DNA of 64,000 nt from CAYPTY01 sp964413935 (lineage in GTDB: Bacteria > Bacteroidota > Rhodothermia > Balneolales > Balneolaceae), in NCBI GenBank assembly GCA_964413935.1, contig CAYPTY010000001.1, positions 62,001 through 126,000 of the forward strand, given 5' to 3'. Position 1 is the first letter of the stretch, and every line of letters begins with the position of its first letter. Under the pieces are notes generated by a model. The model was not told the DNA's origin. It saw only the letters and a list, made by a program, of their open reading frames with translations, and ran no database searches. The position numbers and the translations under genes are program-made. Below are positions 34,811-42,987 of this stretch, one piece after another.

Positions 34811-37800
34811 ATGCACGGAGCAGAACATTCCATTATTGATTTGCTGAAAAGCGCCCATCGCAGGCTTGGCCTGAACCGGCGCTGGTCTGCCCTACTCATC
34901 CCCCTTTCCCTTTTCCTGCTCTGGACGGCTGCCTTCCTGCTCATCGAAGATTCCGCTTTTCTGAATGCCGCAGTCAAGACCGTGATCTGGCTGGGAGGCA
35001 TCCTGCTGGCGGCATCCGCCGGGTGGTTCATCATCAAACGATTTCAGGAGCCCAGCTTCACGTCCTTTTACCGGGATTTCGGCAGTCGACATGAAATTCG
35101 GGAGCTGAAATACGCCATCGATTTAAGTGATCATGCTGCTGGCAATCCTGAACTGGTGAAAGCGGCCATCGAAGATAACCTCAAGAAAGCGGCCTCGGCT
35201 GATCTCAAAACAGAACTGAATGCCTATCAGTCGGCCCAGCCCGTATTCCGGGTTTTCCGGCTTGCTTTGCTGATGCTGCTGCTTTCCGGAATCGGCGTAG
35301 TGATGCTTGGCATGAGCATGCCTTCGGCAACCGGGCGGGCGCTCAGCTTCTGGGAGAGTTTCGAGAAACCCAATCCCTATCAGTATGCCATTGAGCCGGG
35401 CAGCCGCAATGTGGAACAGGGCAGCCGGGTGGAGATCATCGCCCGATTTGACGGTAAAATTCCCGGGGACGTCCGTCTGGCTTTCAAAACCAAAGTGGAA
35501 GAAGCATACCGTTACCTCAACCTTCAGCAGACCGAAGGCACCTTCAGCTCCCTCCCCATCGAAATTAACCGGGATGCTAGCTATTACCTGGAAATGGATG
35601 AATTCCGCTCTCCGGTAAATGAACTTAATGTCCAGCTAAGGCCCCGCTTCGAAGAACTCACGCTCCGGGTTTCCCCGCCAGCCTATACCAACCGGAAAGC
35701 ACAGATTTTTCGCTATCCCTTTGCGGATGTACGTCCGCTGACCGGCAGCAGCATCGAAATAGAGGCGAAGCTCAACAAAGCCGTGGATTCACTGAGTATC
35801 CTGAATGCAGAAGGGGCTTCCATCGCATACAATTATGTAAGGGATGCCGACAGCCTCTACGCCCGTTTTGCGGTCTCGCAGCCCGACACTCTGAATTTTT
35901 ATCTGGAGGATGCCAACGGACTCCAAAACTCCAATCCATTCACCTTCACCATCACTCCTCAGGATGATGCCTATCCCTTTGTGAATCTCTTTGAGCCGGC
36001 TCAGAACCTGGAGCTCATCGAACCGGGTAATATCCTTATTGGCTACCGGGTTTCGGACGATTTCGGCATCCGAAAGGTGGATTTTGTGTACAAAGTGATG
36101 AAAGCTTTTGCCCCGGAATCGGAGGAAGTGAGAAGCAGCCTCGACATACCGGAGGAAAATACGACCGTTGATTTTGTTTGGGATGCGGCCGCGCTCGGAC
36201 TGGGTCCGCAGGATCAGGTGGATTTCTGGATCGAGGCCACCGATAATGATGCGGTAAGCGGATACAAAATGAGCCTGTCGCAAATCCGCAGCCTGAATGT
36301 CCCCTCCCTGGTGGATTACTTCGATGAGGTGAATGAATCGGAGGATTCCCTGGCTACCGGACTGGATGAGGTGAGTGAGGAGTTCCGGAATCTTCAGGAG
36401 CAGTTTAATGAGATGCGGGAGGAACTGAGGGACAAACCGCAGTCGGCCTGGGAGCAGCGTGGGGATGTGGAAGAGCTGAAGGAGCAAAAGTCGGAGATCG
36501 AAAAACAGCTGGAAGAACTGAACAAGCAGTTTGAGGAAATCAAAGAAGAGCTGAAGCAGGATCAGACCCTATCGGAAGAGACCCTGCAGGCCTACGATGA
36601 GCTGCAGAAGCTGATGGAAGAAATTGACGATCCCGCTCTGATGGAAGCTTTCGAAGAATTGCAGAAAGCGCTGGAGTCCTTTAATCCGGATCAGCTTCGT
36701 AAGGCCCTGGAGGAAGTGGAGTTTAATGAGCAGGCCTACAAGGAAAGACTGGATCGCACCATTGAGCTGTTCAGGCAGCTGAAAACCACCTCGGATCTGG
36801 AGAAGATTGCAAAGACCGCCGAGGACCTGGCCCGTCAGCAGGAGGAATCGGATGCGAGCGAATCTAAAGAGCAGAAGCAAAACCTGCAGGAGCAGGCCGA
36901 TAAGCTGGAAGAACAAATCGGCGATCTGGACGAGAACAAAAGCAGCCAGACCCTGGAAGCCGTGGATCAGTTCCAGCAGGATGCTATGAAAGAGCTGCAG
37001 GAAGCCAGAGAAAAGCTGGAGGAGCAGGAAGGTCAGCAAGGACAACAGCCACCACAGCAACAACAACAGCAAAATCAACAGCAACCGCAGGACGGGGCAA
37101 AGCAGAATTTTCAGAATATCGCGGAGCAGGCACGACAGACCATCGAACAGCTGAATCAGCAGCAGGAAAGGCTGAATGTGGCCGGTATCAACTATGTGCT
37201 CTATTCGCTCATTAATATTTCAGAGGAGCAGGAAGGATTGAACAGCCGCAGTCAGCAGGCCGAATCCCGCAGTCAGGCCTTCATCGATTATGCCCGGGAG
37301 CAGAAAAACCTGGACCTGGTTTTCAGTTCCATTTCCGATTCCCTGAGTGAGCTGGCCAAAAATACGCCCGGACTTTCGAATGAGGTCATCAAGCGAAAGC
37401 TGGAGGTGGAAAAGGTGATGAACCGGGCTCTGACTCAGCTGGCCGAGCGGAACAGTCCGAAGGCTTCTGTTGCAACCCGAGAAGTTCTGGGCGGGGTCAA
37501 CGACCTGGCCTTTCTGCTGGCTAACTTGCTGGAACAGATGCAGAACAGCCAGAACGGGGGTGGCGGTGCCGGATCCATGCAGCAGCAGATGCAGCAGATG
37601 ATGCAACAGCAGGAGGGCATCGGGCAGCAGTTGCAGGATATCATTAATGACCTTCAGGGCGAGAGGCTGACCCGTGACCAGTCGGAGCGACTCAAGCAGT
37701 TATCCCGTCAGCAGAATGAAATCCGAAAGCAGCTTCAGCAGATGCAGCAGGATGGCACCTTTGAGCAGGGTGATAAAATCGGATCCGAACTGCAGCGCAT

Positions 37801-38125
37801 GATTGAAGAGATGGAGGAAACCATCAACGATATGCGGGGCGGAGCGGTGGACCAGATCCTAATAGAGCGTCAGCAGAATATTTTATCCCGCATGCTGGAA
37901 GCGGAAAAAGCTATGGATGAGCGGGATGAGGAAGAAAAACGCGAGGGTACCACAGCAGATCCAACGCTGAGTCCCACTCCTCCCGATATGACACTGGAGG
38001 AACTCGAAAAAGAAATACGGTCCCGACTCAACGATCCGAATTTCACCAAGTTCTCCCCCGACTACCTCCGTTTGATTGAGAAATACTTCGAACTGCTGAG
38101 GAAACTCAATCCGGAAGGAATCTAG
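34811..38125 (+). CDS. DUF4175-like large membrane protein with coiled coils
   Basis: The 1104-residue protein has three N-terminal helices (about 24-46, 50-75 and 150-172), a long extracytoplasmic region with Ig-like strand patterns (about 190-510), then a mostly helical half rich in Glu, Gln and Lys with heptad-like coiled coils (about 515-1080). A Gln-rich tract lies near residues 738-760 and more Gln/Met repeats near 915-940. This matches DUF4175 proteins of Bacteroidota and relatives, often found with Bat/VWA genes as here. The function is not established; a scaffold role in the cell envelope is plausible. The ATG at 34811 is the first in frame. Confidence 0.72.
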   Translation: MHGAEHSIIDLLKSAHRRLGLNRRWSALLIPLSLFLLWTAAFLLIEDSAFLNAAVKTVIWLGGILLAASAGWFIIKRFQEPSFTSFYRDFGSRHEIRELKYAIDLSDHAAGNPELVKAAIEDNLKKAASADLKTELNAYQSAQPVFRVFRLALLMLLLSGIGVVMLGMSMPSATGRALSFWESFEKPNPYQYAIEPGSRNVEQGSRVEIIARFDGKIPGDVRLAFKTKVEEAYRYLNLQQTEGTFSSLPIEINRDASYYLEMDEFRSPVNELNVQLRPRFEELTLRVSPPAYTNRKAQIFRYPFADVRPLTGSSIEIEAKLNKAVDSLSILNAEGASIAYNYVRDADSLYARFAVSQPDTLNFYLEDANGLQNSNPFTFTITPQDDAYPFVNLFEPAQNLELIEPGNILIGYRVSDDFGIRKVDFVYKVMKAFAPESEEVRSSLDIPEENTTVDFVWDAAALGLGPQDQVDFWIEATDNDAVSGYKMSLSQIRSLNVPSLVDYFDEVNESEDSLATGLDEVSEEFRNLQEQFNEMREELRDKPQSAWEQRGDVEELKEQKSEIEKQLEELNKQFEEIKEELKQDQTLSEETLQAYDELQKLMEEIDDPALMEAFEELQKALESFNPDQLRKALEEVEFNEQAYKERLDRTIELFRQLKTTSDLEKIAKTAEDLARQQEESDASESKEQKQNLQEQADKLEEQIGDLDENKSSQTLEAVDQFQQDAMKELQEAREKLEEQEGQQGQQPPQQQQQQNQQQPQDGAKQNFQNIAEQARQTIEQLNQQQERLNVAGINYVLYSLINISEEQEGLNSRSQQAESRSQAFIDYAREQKNLDLVFSSISDSLSELAKNTPGLSNEVIKRKLEVEKVMNRALTQLAERNSPKASVATREVLGGVNDLAFLLANLLEQMQNSQNGGGGAGSMQQQMQQMMQQQEGIGQQLQDIINDLQGERLTRDQSERLKQLSRQQNEIRKQLQQMQQDGTFEQGDKIGSELQRMIEEMEETINDMRGGAVDQILIERQQNILSRMLEAEKAMDERDEEEKREGTTADPTLSPTPPDMTLEELEKEIRSRLNDPNFTKFSPDYLRLIEKYFELLRKLNPEGI

Positions 38126-38133
38126 GATTATAT

Positions 38134-38303
38134 TTCGAATGTCCGAATGTTCGAATTATCGAATGTTCTAAACAACCATTAATGTCACCTCGATTCTCCA
38201 TGCTTCGCATGCCTCACTCGAGGTGACCGGAGAGGCTTTAAAGGAATTCGAGCATTCGTAATTCGATAATTCGAGCATTCGTAATTCGATAATTCGAGCA
38301 TTG
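38134..38303. repeat. Octamer repeat module 1: inverted arms around a cruciform palindrome
   Basis: The left arm (38134-38168) is built of TTCGAATG-type units, and the right arm (38244-38303) of the reverse type, CATTCGTAATTCG and ATTCGAGCATTCG. Between them lies a palindrome at 38184-38227: outer arms GTCACCTCGA and TCGAGGTGAC, inner stem CATGC-TTC-GCATG. The same palindrome type recurs near 40.9 and 41.05 kb. No gene is present. Confidence 0.8.
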
Positions 38304-38349
38304 TAAAATGATTTCTTATTTTCCCCACCCAACAAGACTACCCGAATAA

Positions 38350-38401
38350 CCTGACTGCCGTCAGGCAGGCGAATAGCGAATAACGAATAACAAATAACGA
38401 A
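38350..38401. repeat. Small hairpin and GAATAACG repeats before the VWA gene
   Basis: A hairpin CCTGAC-TGCC-GTCAGG lies at 38350-38365, followed by octamer-period units of the type GAATAACG running into the TTG start at 38402. The interval 38304-38349 shows nothing else. Confidence 0.55.
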
Positions 38402-39415
38402 TTGATCTGGCAAGACATCCATCATCTCTGGTTTCTGGCATTGCTGCCCATCATCATTCTGTTGATGATATGGCGAAGCCGGCAGCTCAGTAGAATCCGA
38501 TCCGCATTCTTCTCGGAAGAGGTATTCGAGACCCTTCGCAAAGGACACTGGAAAAACGCGGCCATCCTTCGAACGGTATTCCTGATCAGCAGCCTGGGAT
38601 TATTCATTATCGCGGCAGCCGGACCCAAAGTCGGCACCGAAGTGCGGGAAGTAAAACGCCGCGGCGTAGACATGCTCATTGCACTGGATCTCTCCTCCTC
38701 CATGAACGCAGAGGATGTAAAACCCAGCCGACTGGATAAAGCTAAATATGAAATCAACCGGCTGATTGAGCGTCTGAAGGGCGACCGGGTCGGACTGGTC
38801 ATCTTCACCGGCGAAGCCTATTTGCAGTCGCCCATGACCCTGGATTATTCCGCCCTCCGCCTTTTCCTCAACATTGCGGAAACGGGTCAGATGCCCAGCA
38901 CCACCACCAATTTCACATCCGCCCTCGAAATGGCCAAAAAGGCCTTTGATTCCATCGAGGAGAGCAATGCTACCCCCACCAAGGTTTTGCTGATCATCTC
39001 CGACGGGGAAAATCAGGGAGAGGATTTCGATGATGCCCAGAACACTCTGATTTCGGACAATGTGCAGATTTATACCCTGGGAATCGGTACCCGCAGCGGC
39101 AGTAACATCCCTCTGTATGAAGAAAACAGCGGAGAGCTGATTGGTTACAAGCGGGATAATAATGGGCGAATTGTTACGACCCGGCTGGAGTCGGATATCC
39201 TTCGGCAGATCGCGGAAAAAGGAGAAGGACAGTATTATGAAATCCAGCGGGGCAACGACGGCATCGACTCCTTTCTGGCCCGCATCGATGAACTGGAAAA
39301 AGGAGAATTTGCCTCCCAGGAATACGCCGATTTCAAAAATCAGTATCAGTGGGTAGCCGGAGGAGGCTTATTGCTGCTCTTAATAGGCTTTCTGATGCCA
39401 ACTTACAGGAAATGA
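38402..39415 (+). CDS. VWA domain protein, BatA/BatB-like
   Basis: The 337-residue protein starts with TTG within the upstream repeat (MIWQDIHHLWFLALLPIII). Two helices lie at about 9-27 and 55-74. A von Willebrand A domain follows with the MIDAS motif LIALDLSSSMNAEDV, then GDRVGLVIFTGEAYLQSPMT and IISDGENQGED. A final helix (about 316-332) ends the chain. This is the BatA/BatB layout of the Bat (aerotolerance) genes, where VWA domains face the periplasm. The large DUF4175-like gene upstream is a common companion. The stop codon merges into repeat module 2. Confidence 0.85.
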   Translation: MIWQDIHHLWFLALLPIIILLMIWRSRQLSRIRSAFFSEEVFETLRKGHWKNAAILRTVFLISSLGLFIIAAAGPKVGTEVREVKRRGVDMLIALDLSSSMNAEDVKPSRLDKAKYEINRLIERLKGDRVGLVIFTGEAYLQSPMTLDYSALRLFLNIAETGQMPSTTTNFTSALEMAKKAFDSIEESNATPTKVLLIISDGENQGEDFDDAQNTLISDNVQIYTLGIGTRSGSNIPLYEENSGELIGYKRDNNGRIVTTRLESDILRQIAEKGEGQYYEIQRGNDGIDSFLARIDELEKGEFASQEYADFKNQYQWVAGGGLLLLLIGFLMPTYRK

Positions 39416-39505
39416 ATGACGAATGCTCGAATACTCGAATGCTACTTAAAATTCGAACATTCGAACATTCGAACATTCGTAAATTCGTAATTCGTAATTC
39501 GATAT
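39414..39505. repeat. Octamer repeat module 2: inverted arms without cargo
   Basis: The left arm (about 39414-39443) reads GACGAATGCTCGAATACTCGAATG in parts and starts inside the VWA stop codon; the right arm (39450-39502) reads ATTCGAACATTCGAAC and ATTCGTAATTCG units. Only a short TTAAA lies between the arms. It ends a few bases before the HAD start codon. Confidence 0.8.
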
Positions 39506-40252
39506 ATGATCAAATTATTCATCACCGACCTCGACGGCTGCATCACTCATCCTTTTACCACTCCCGACTGGGAAGCCATTTCTGAAGTCCGAAGCTACAA
39601 TCAGCGCAGTAAGCAGGAAGCCCACATACCACCCTTGACGGTCTGCTCCGGCCGGCCCATGCCCTATGTGGAAGCCGTGGCTCAGTGGCTGGATATAGAC
39701 CTTCCCTTTCTCTTTGAAAGCGGAGGCGGGGCCTATGACGTGAAAACCAACGAGCTGATGTGGCATCCGGAATTTACGGATGACCGACTGGTGGAAGTGG
39801 AAGAAATCAAGCACTGGATGGGGGAGGAAATCATCAAGCAGCATCCGGGCTGTATTCCGGAATTCACCAAATACACCGATGCCGGATTGATCCATCAGGA
39901 TCCGGATGAGATCGAGCGCATGCTGGAAAAAATTGAGCCTTACATTTCCGGACAGCATGCCCAGTTCGAAGTGCATCATACCGATATATCCATCAACATC
40001 ATTCTTAAGATGGCCAACAAAGGAGAAGGCATCAAATGGCTGTGCAAGCAGCTGGATATCCCGACCGAAGAAGTCGTTTACATAGGCGACAGCAGCGGAG
40101 ATGTACCGGCTTTCAAAACTGTAGGCCGCTCCTACTCCCCCTCCAACGCCAAAGAAATCGCCAAGCAGCATTCCGAAGAACTCCCCTTTGAAGCCACAAG
40201 AGCGGTGCTGGAGGTATACAGAAGGGTTGAGGGGATGAATTTAGATGAATGA
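39506..40252 (+). CDS. HAD-superfamily hydrolase (Cof/IIB type phosphatase)
   Basis: The 248-residue protein shows all HAD motifs: FITDLDGCITHP (motif I with the nucleophilic Asp), TVCSGRPMPYV (motif II), KGEGIKWLCKQL (motif III Lys) and VYIGDSSGDVPAFK (motif IV). The cap inserted between motifs II and III is of the IIB type, as in Cof and archaeal phosphoglycolate phosphatase or sugar-phosphatase enzymes. The substrate is probably a small phosphorylated sugar or acid, not further resolved. Its stop codon forms part of the CGAATG repeat arm. Confidence 0.82.
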   Translation: MIKLFITDLDGCITHPFTTPDWEAISEVRSYNQRSKQEAHIPPLTVCSGRPMPYVEAVAQWLDIDLPFLFESGGGAYDVKTNELMWHPEFTDDRLVEVEEIKHWMGEEIIKQHPGCIPEFTKYTDAGLIHQDPDEIERMLEKIEPYISGQHAQFEVHHTDISINIILKMANKGEGIKWLCKQLDIPTEEVVYIGDSSGDVPAFKTVGRSYSPSNAKEIAKQHSEELPFEATRAVLEVYRRVEGMNLDE

Positions 40253-40281
40253 CGAATGATCGAATGACGAATTGTCGAAAG
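40244..40281. repeat. Octamer repeat arm left of the four-helix-bundle gene
   Basis: The sequence GATGAATGACGAATGATCG and following CGAATGACGAATTG units begin in the last codons of the HAD gene. The orientation (CGAATG) is opposite to that of the arm after the next gene (CATTCG), so that gene is bracketed by inverted arms. Confidence 0.75.
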
Positions 40282-40347
40282 ATCTAAACCGGTAATTTTG
40301 GCTACTTCTTATTTGTAAGGATTAAGATCTAGAAGTATCCTAAGGGT

Positions 40348-40686
40348 ATGTATGATTTAGAAGACAGAACATTCAGATTTTCCAAGAGTATTTATGCCTT
40401 TAGCAAAAAAATCCCTTATTCGGTTCAAAATGATCAAATACTAAAACAACTAATCAGATCTGGGTCTTCAGTTGGCGCTAATTATATTGAGGCTAATGAA
40501 GCAATGAGCAAGAAAGACTTTGTTTACAGAATCAAAATCTGCAGAAAGGAAGCTAAAGAAACTGCTTATTGGCTAAGATTACTTGAGATTAAAGAAACAG
40601 AGGAACACAACTCAATATTGAATGAAGCGAATGAATTACAGGCAATATTCGGACGAATCTACAGAAGTTCTATAAAGAAAAAGTAA
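40348..40686 (+). CDS. Four-helix-bundle protein (S23/TIGR02436, bAvd-like)
   Basis: The 112-residue protein has the family pattern: an aromatic N-terminal helix (FRFSKSIYAFSKKIP), QILKQLIRSGSSVGANYIEANEA in the middle and KICRKEAKETAYWLRLL before the last helix. This is the family first seen in 23S rRNA intervening sequences and related to Avd, the accessory protein of diversity-generating retroelements. No reverse transcriptase or rRNA gene is nearby, so it is a solitary member. It stands between inverted CGAATG/CATTCG repeat arms and its stop codon TAA belongs to the right arm, which suggests that gene and repeats move or spread together. Its role is unknown; nucleic acid binding is likely by family. 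Confidence 0.85.
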   Translation: MYDLEDRTFRFSKSIYAFSKKIPYSVQNDQILKQLIRSGSSVGANYIEANEAMSKKDFVYRIKICRKEAKETAYWLRLLEIKETEEHNSILNEANELQAIFGRIYRSSIKKK

Positions 40687-40797
40687 TTCGTTAATTCGAA
40701 CATTCGAACATTCGAGTATTCGAGCATTCGAACATTCGAGCATTCGAACATTCGAATATTCGAGCATTCGTCAATTCGAACATTCGAACATTCAATC
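40684..40797. repeat. Octamer repeat arm right of the four-helix-bundle gene
   Basis: About fourteen units of CATTCGAA or CATTCGAG, with TATTCGA and TTAATTCG variants, form a near-perfect 8-bp tandem repeat that starts with the stop codon of the gene. Each unit contains TTCGA(A/G), so the arm is itself partly palindromic. Confidence 0.85.
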
Positions 40798-40828
40798 ATT
40801 CTGCCACCAGCAGCCACCCTACCCTTCA

Positions 40829-40936
40829 GTCACCTCGAGTCCCGCTTAAGCGGGAAGAGGTATCAAAAGTGAATCGCCTTAATCTCGTTTGATACCTCTC
40901 GATTCGCCATGCTGCGCATGCCTCACTCGAGGTGAC
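40829..40936. repeat. Nested 108-bp palindromic element
   Basis: From outside to inside: GTCACCTCGAG (40829-40839) pairs with CTCGAGGTGAC (40926-40936); AGAGGTATCAAA (40856-40867) pairs with TTTGATACCTCT (40888-40899). Side stems are TCCCGCTTAAGCGGGA (40840-40855, perfect) and CATGC-TGC-GCATG (40908-40920). The right half resembles the palindrome at 38184-38227. It would fold as a four-way branched structure. Confidence 0.85.
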
Positions 40937-40944
40937 ATTGTTGG

Positions 40945-41044
40945 NNNNNNNNNNNNNNNNNNNNNNNNNNNNNNNNNNNNNNNNNNNNNNNNNNNNNNNN
41001 NNNNNNNNNNNNNNNNNNNNNNNNNNNNNNNNNNNNNNNNNNNN
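40945..41044. other. Assembly gap of 100 N inside the repeats
   Basis: Exactly 100 N lie between one palindrome copy and a second copy. The same sequence on both sides shows the assembler stopped at a repeated unit, so the real number of copies is not known. Confidence 0.97.
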
Positions 41045-41091
41045 TGATACCTCTCGATTCGCCATGCTGCGCATGCCTCACTCGAGGTGAC
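41045..41091. repeat. Second copy of the right half of the palindromic element
   Basis: This stretch repeats 40891-40936 (GATACCTCTCGATTCGCC, CATGC-TGC-GCATG, CTCGAGGTGAC), and the following ATTGTTGG also matches the bases before the gap. The left half is lost in the gap or absent. Confidence 0.85.
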
Positions 41092-41103
41092 ATTGTTGGA
41101 CAT

Positions 41104-41250
41104 GTAGAACATTCGCCAATTCGAGCATTCGCCAATTCGAACATTCGCCAATTCGAGCATTCGTTAATTCGAGCATTCGCCAATTCGAGCATTCGTTAAT
41201 TCGAACATTCGAACATTCGTCAATTCGAGCATTCGCTCATTCGTCATTCA
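41104..41250. repeat. Octamer repeat arm at the 3' end of the glycerate kinase gene
   Basis: Units ATTCGCCAATTCGAGC and ATTCGTTAATTCGAAC repeat about nine times and run into the stop codon of the minus-strand gene at 41244. Read from that gene, its end is GAA-TGA-CGAATG, the same junction as at the HAD gene. Confidence 0.85.
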
Positions 41251-42503
41251 ATCAGTAAAACCTGTATGTCCATAAAATTCCTCCCGGTAGCGCCGGTTCG
41301 GATCAGGGTATCCATCTCCTCGTGGAAGTGATAGGAGTCGTTGTTCTGCAGGAAGCGCTCAGGGGATAGTCCCCACTTCCGGGCCTGCAGGCTGGTGTGA
41401 GAAGTGATAAATGCCCCCGCTGCATCCGTAGGACCGTCAACGCCATCCGTAGCCAGACTCAGCATCTGAATGCTGTGCTGACCTTCCAGCATGAGGGCGC
41501 ACATCAGCGCCAGTTCCTGATTACGCCCCCCTTTCCCGCTGCCCCTCACCTCCGGATAGCATTCCCCAAAATAAACCAAAGCCGCCGGTTTCTTCAGGGC
41601 ATCCCTCCCGCTGAGGATGGAAATACACCTCTGGGAAATCCTTTTTGCCACCTCCAGCGCGGAACCCGAATAGGCTTCATCCGATACAAACAGTTCATAA
41701 CCCCTCTCTTTCAGGCTGCTCCCGACTGCCCGGGCCAGCTCGGCCGCCGGAGCAATCACCTCTACCCGTTGATGGTCAAAAGCGGCATCCCCCGGTTTGG
41801 GATTTTCGGGAATAACTCCCTCCGCACCGAATTTCAGGTGTTTGCGCACCGAATCTGGAAGCCGGTGCAGAATTTCAAAATCTGCACAAAGCTGCAGAGC
41901 CTCAGCAAAGGTGGCCGCATCAGGAACCGTAGGTGCGGAACCAATCACCGCCGGATCATCACCCGGTACATCGGAAAGGAGAATTGAAGTGAGTTCGGTA
42001 TGGGAAAACAGCCTTCCAAGCCGGCCACCCTTGAGTTCACAAAGATGTTTACGCACGGTATTCATCTGCTGAATATTCATCCCGGAATGCAGTAGCAGCT
42101 CATAGGCAGTGGCCACTTCCTCAATTTCGATGGGATCCGGCGGCAGAGCCAGCATGGCCGAAGTTCCTCCCGTAATCCCGACCAGCACCCTTGCTCCGGC
42201 GGGAATCTGACTGCAGAAATCCCGTACTTCCAGGGAGGCGGCCAGGGAATCCTTATCCGGCAGCGGATGGGAAGCCGGCAAAAACTGCAGATTGGGAAAG
42301 CGGCTTAGATCCGGTTTCTGATCGCTAATCACCAGTCCGTCTTTAATGCGGTTCTCCTCCGGAATCCCCTCCAGCAGCACCGAAACCGCCTTTCCGATCA
42401 GTATCACATAGTCCTGATGCGAATAAACCGAACGGTTTGTTTGAAGTAATTCATACTTGTTAATTGTGCTGATAACAAGATGGAGAAAATCCGAATCAAC
42501 CAT
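41244..42503 (-). CDS. Glycerate 2-kinase, DUF4147/MOFRL family
   Basis: The 419-residue protein has the two-domain form of the class of GckA/TtuD-type kinases: an N-terminal DUF4147 domain with VGITGGTSAMLALPPDP, IQQMNTVRKHLCELKGGRLGR (in part) and a C-terminal MOFRL domain with GKGGRNQELALMCAL and LATDGVDGPTDAAGAF. It phosphorylates D-glycerate to 2-phosphoglycerate. It overlaps the upstream membrane protein gene by 8 bp and so is the last gene of the exopolysaccharide transcript, although a direct part in polysaccharide synthesis is not obvious. GC content appears higher than in the glycan genes upstream. Confidence 0.87.
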   Translation of the reverse strand: MVDSDFLHLVISTINKYELLQTNRSVYSHQDYVILIGKAVSVLLEGIPEENRIKDGLVISDQKPDLSRFPNLQFLPASHPLPDKDSLAASLEVRDFCSQIPAGARVLVGITGGTSAMLALPPDPIEIEEVATAYELLLHSGMNIQQMNTVRKHLCELKGGRLGRLFSHTELTSILLSDVPGDDPAVIGSAPTVPDAATFAEALQLCADFEILHRLPDSVRKHLKFGAEGVIPENPKPGDAAFDHQRVEVIAPAAELARAVGSSLKERGYELFVSDEAYSGSALEVAKRISQRCISILSGRDALKKPAALVYFGECYPEVRGSGKGGRNQELALMCALMLEGQHSIQMLSLATDGVDGPTDAAGAFITSHTSLQARKWGLSPERFLQNNDSYHFHEEMDTLIRTGATGRNFMDIQVLLIE

Positions 42504-42987
42504 TTTGCTTTCTTTGACTCAGCCCATACACGGGTACAGCAAGTGTTAATAATGGAAGCAGATAATGCCCGAAGAGATCAGAAGAAATTAGAAACAGGTT
42601 TCCATATAAAACCCCTAGCATAAAGAGAAATAAAGCTGATAAACCAACTGCCGTTTGAATGATCAAAAGAATCAAATAATAACGCTTGTTCAGCTTAAAA
42701 AAGATCATAGCTGAAATCGAAATAAAGAAAAAAAGGCCATAAGGAAATTTAATATTGACAGACTTAGTCATGATTGAATCTGTCAGCCTGTATTTTATTC
42801 TGTGGGAATGATGAGATTCAACTTCGATATAGGGACTATTCAAAAGTGTTTCCTCATTTACAATTGCTTTAAGTGAAAAAGAGCGAAGACTTTTCCAGGC
42901 TGTCAGGTATAAAAATGCTAAAAAAGTAACCAAGAGAAGACGAAGAAAAGCCTGTTTTGGTAATCGAAACATTTTATCGTCGCTCAT
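42496..42987 (-). CDS. Exosortase-linked membrane protein of unknown function
   Basis: The 163-residue protein has an N-terminal helix (about 12-30), a short periplasmic segment with SPYIEVESHHSHRIKYRL, and three more helices towards the C-terminus. I recognise no named domain. Its position directly after the exosortase, with a 4-bp overlap, and its size recall the small exosortase-associated membrane proteins of Flavobacteria. It may act with the exosortase; this is inference from context. Confidence 0.55.
   Translation of the reverse strand: MSDDKMFRLPKQAFLRLLLVTFLAFLYLTAWKSLRSFSLKAIVNEETLLNSPYIEVESHHSHRIKYRLTDSIMTKSVNIKFPYGLFFFISISAMIFFKLNKRYYLILLIIQTAVGLSALFLFMLGVLYGNLFLISSDLFGHYLLPLLTLAVPVYGLSQRKQNG

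Noticed and set aside
40826..41192. Open frames across the N gap at 40945-41044
   Set aside because: They consist of translated octamer repeats (for example LANARIGECSN patterns) and palindromes, not proteins.
40684..41250. Possible CRISPR array
   Set aside because: The repeat unit is only 8 bp and runs without unique spacers of constant length. No cas genes are present.
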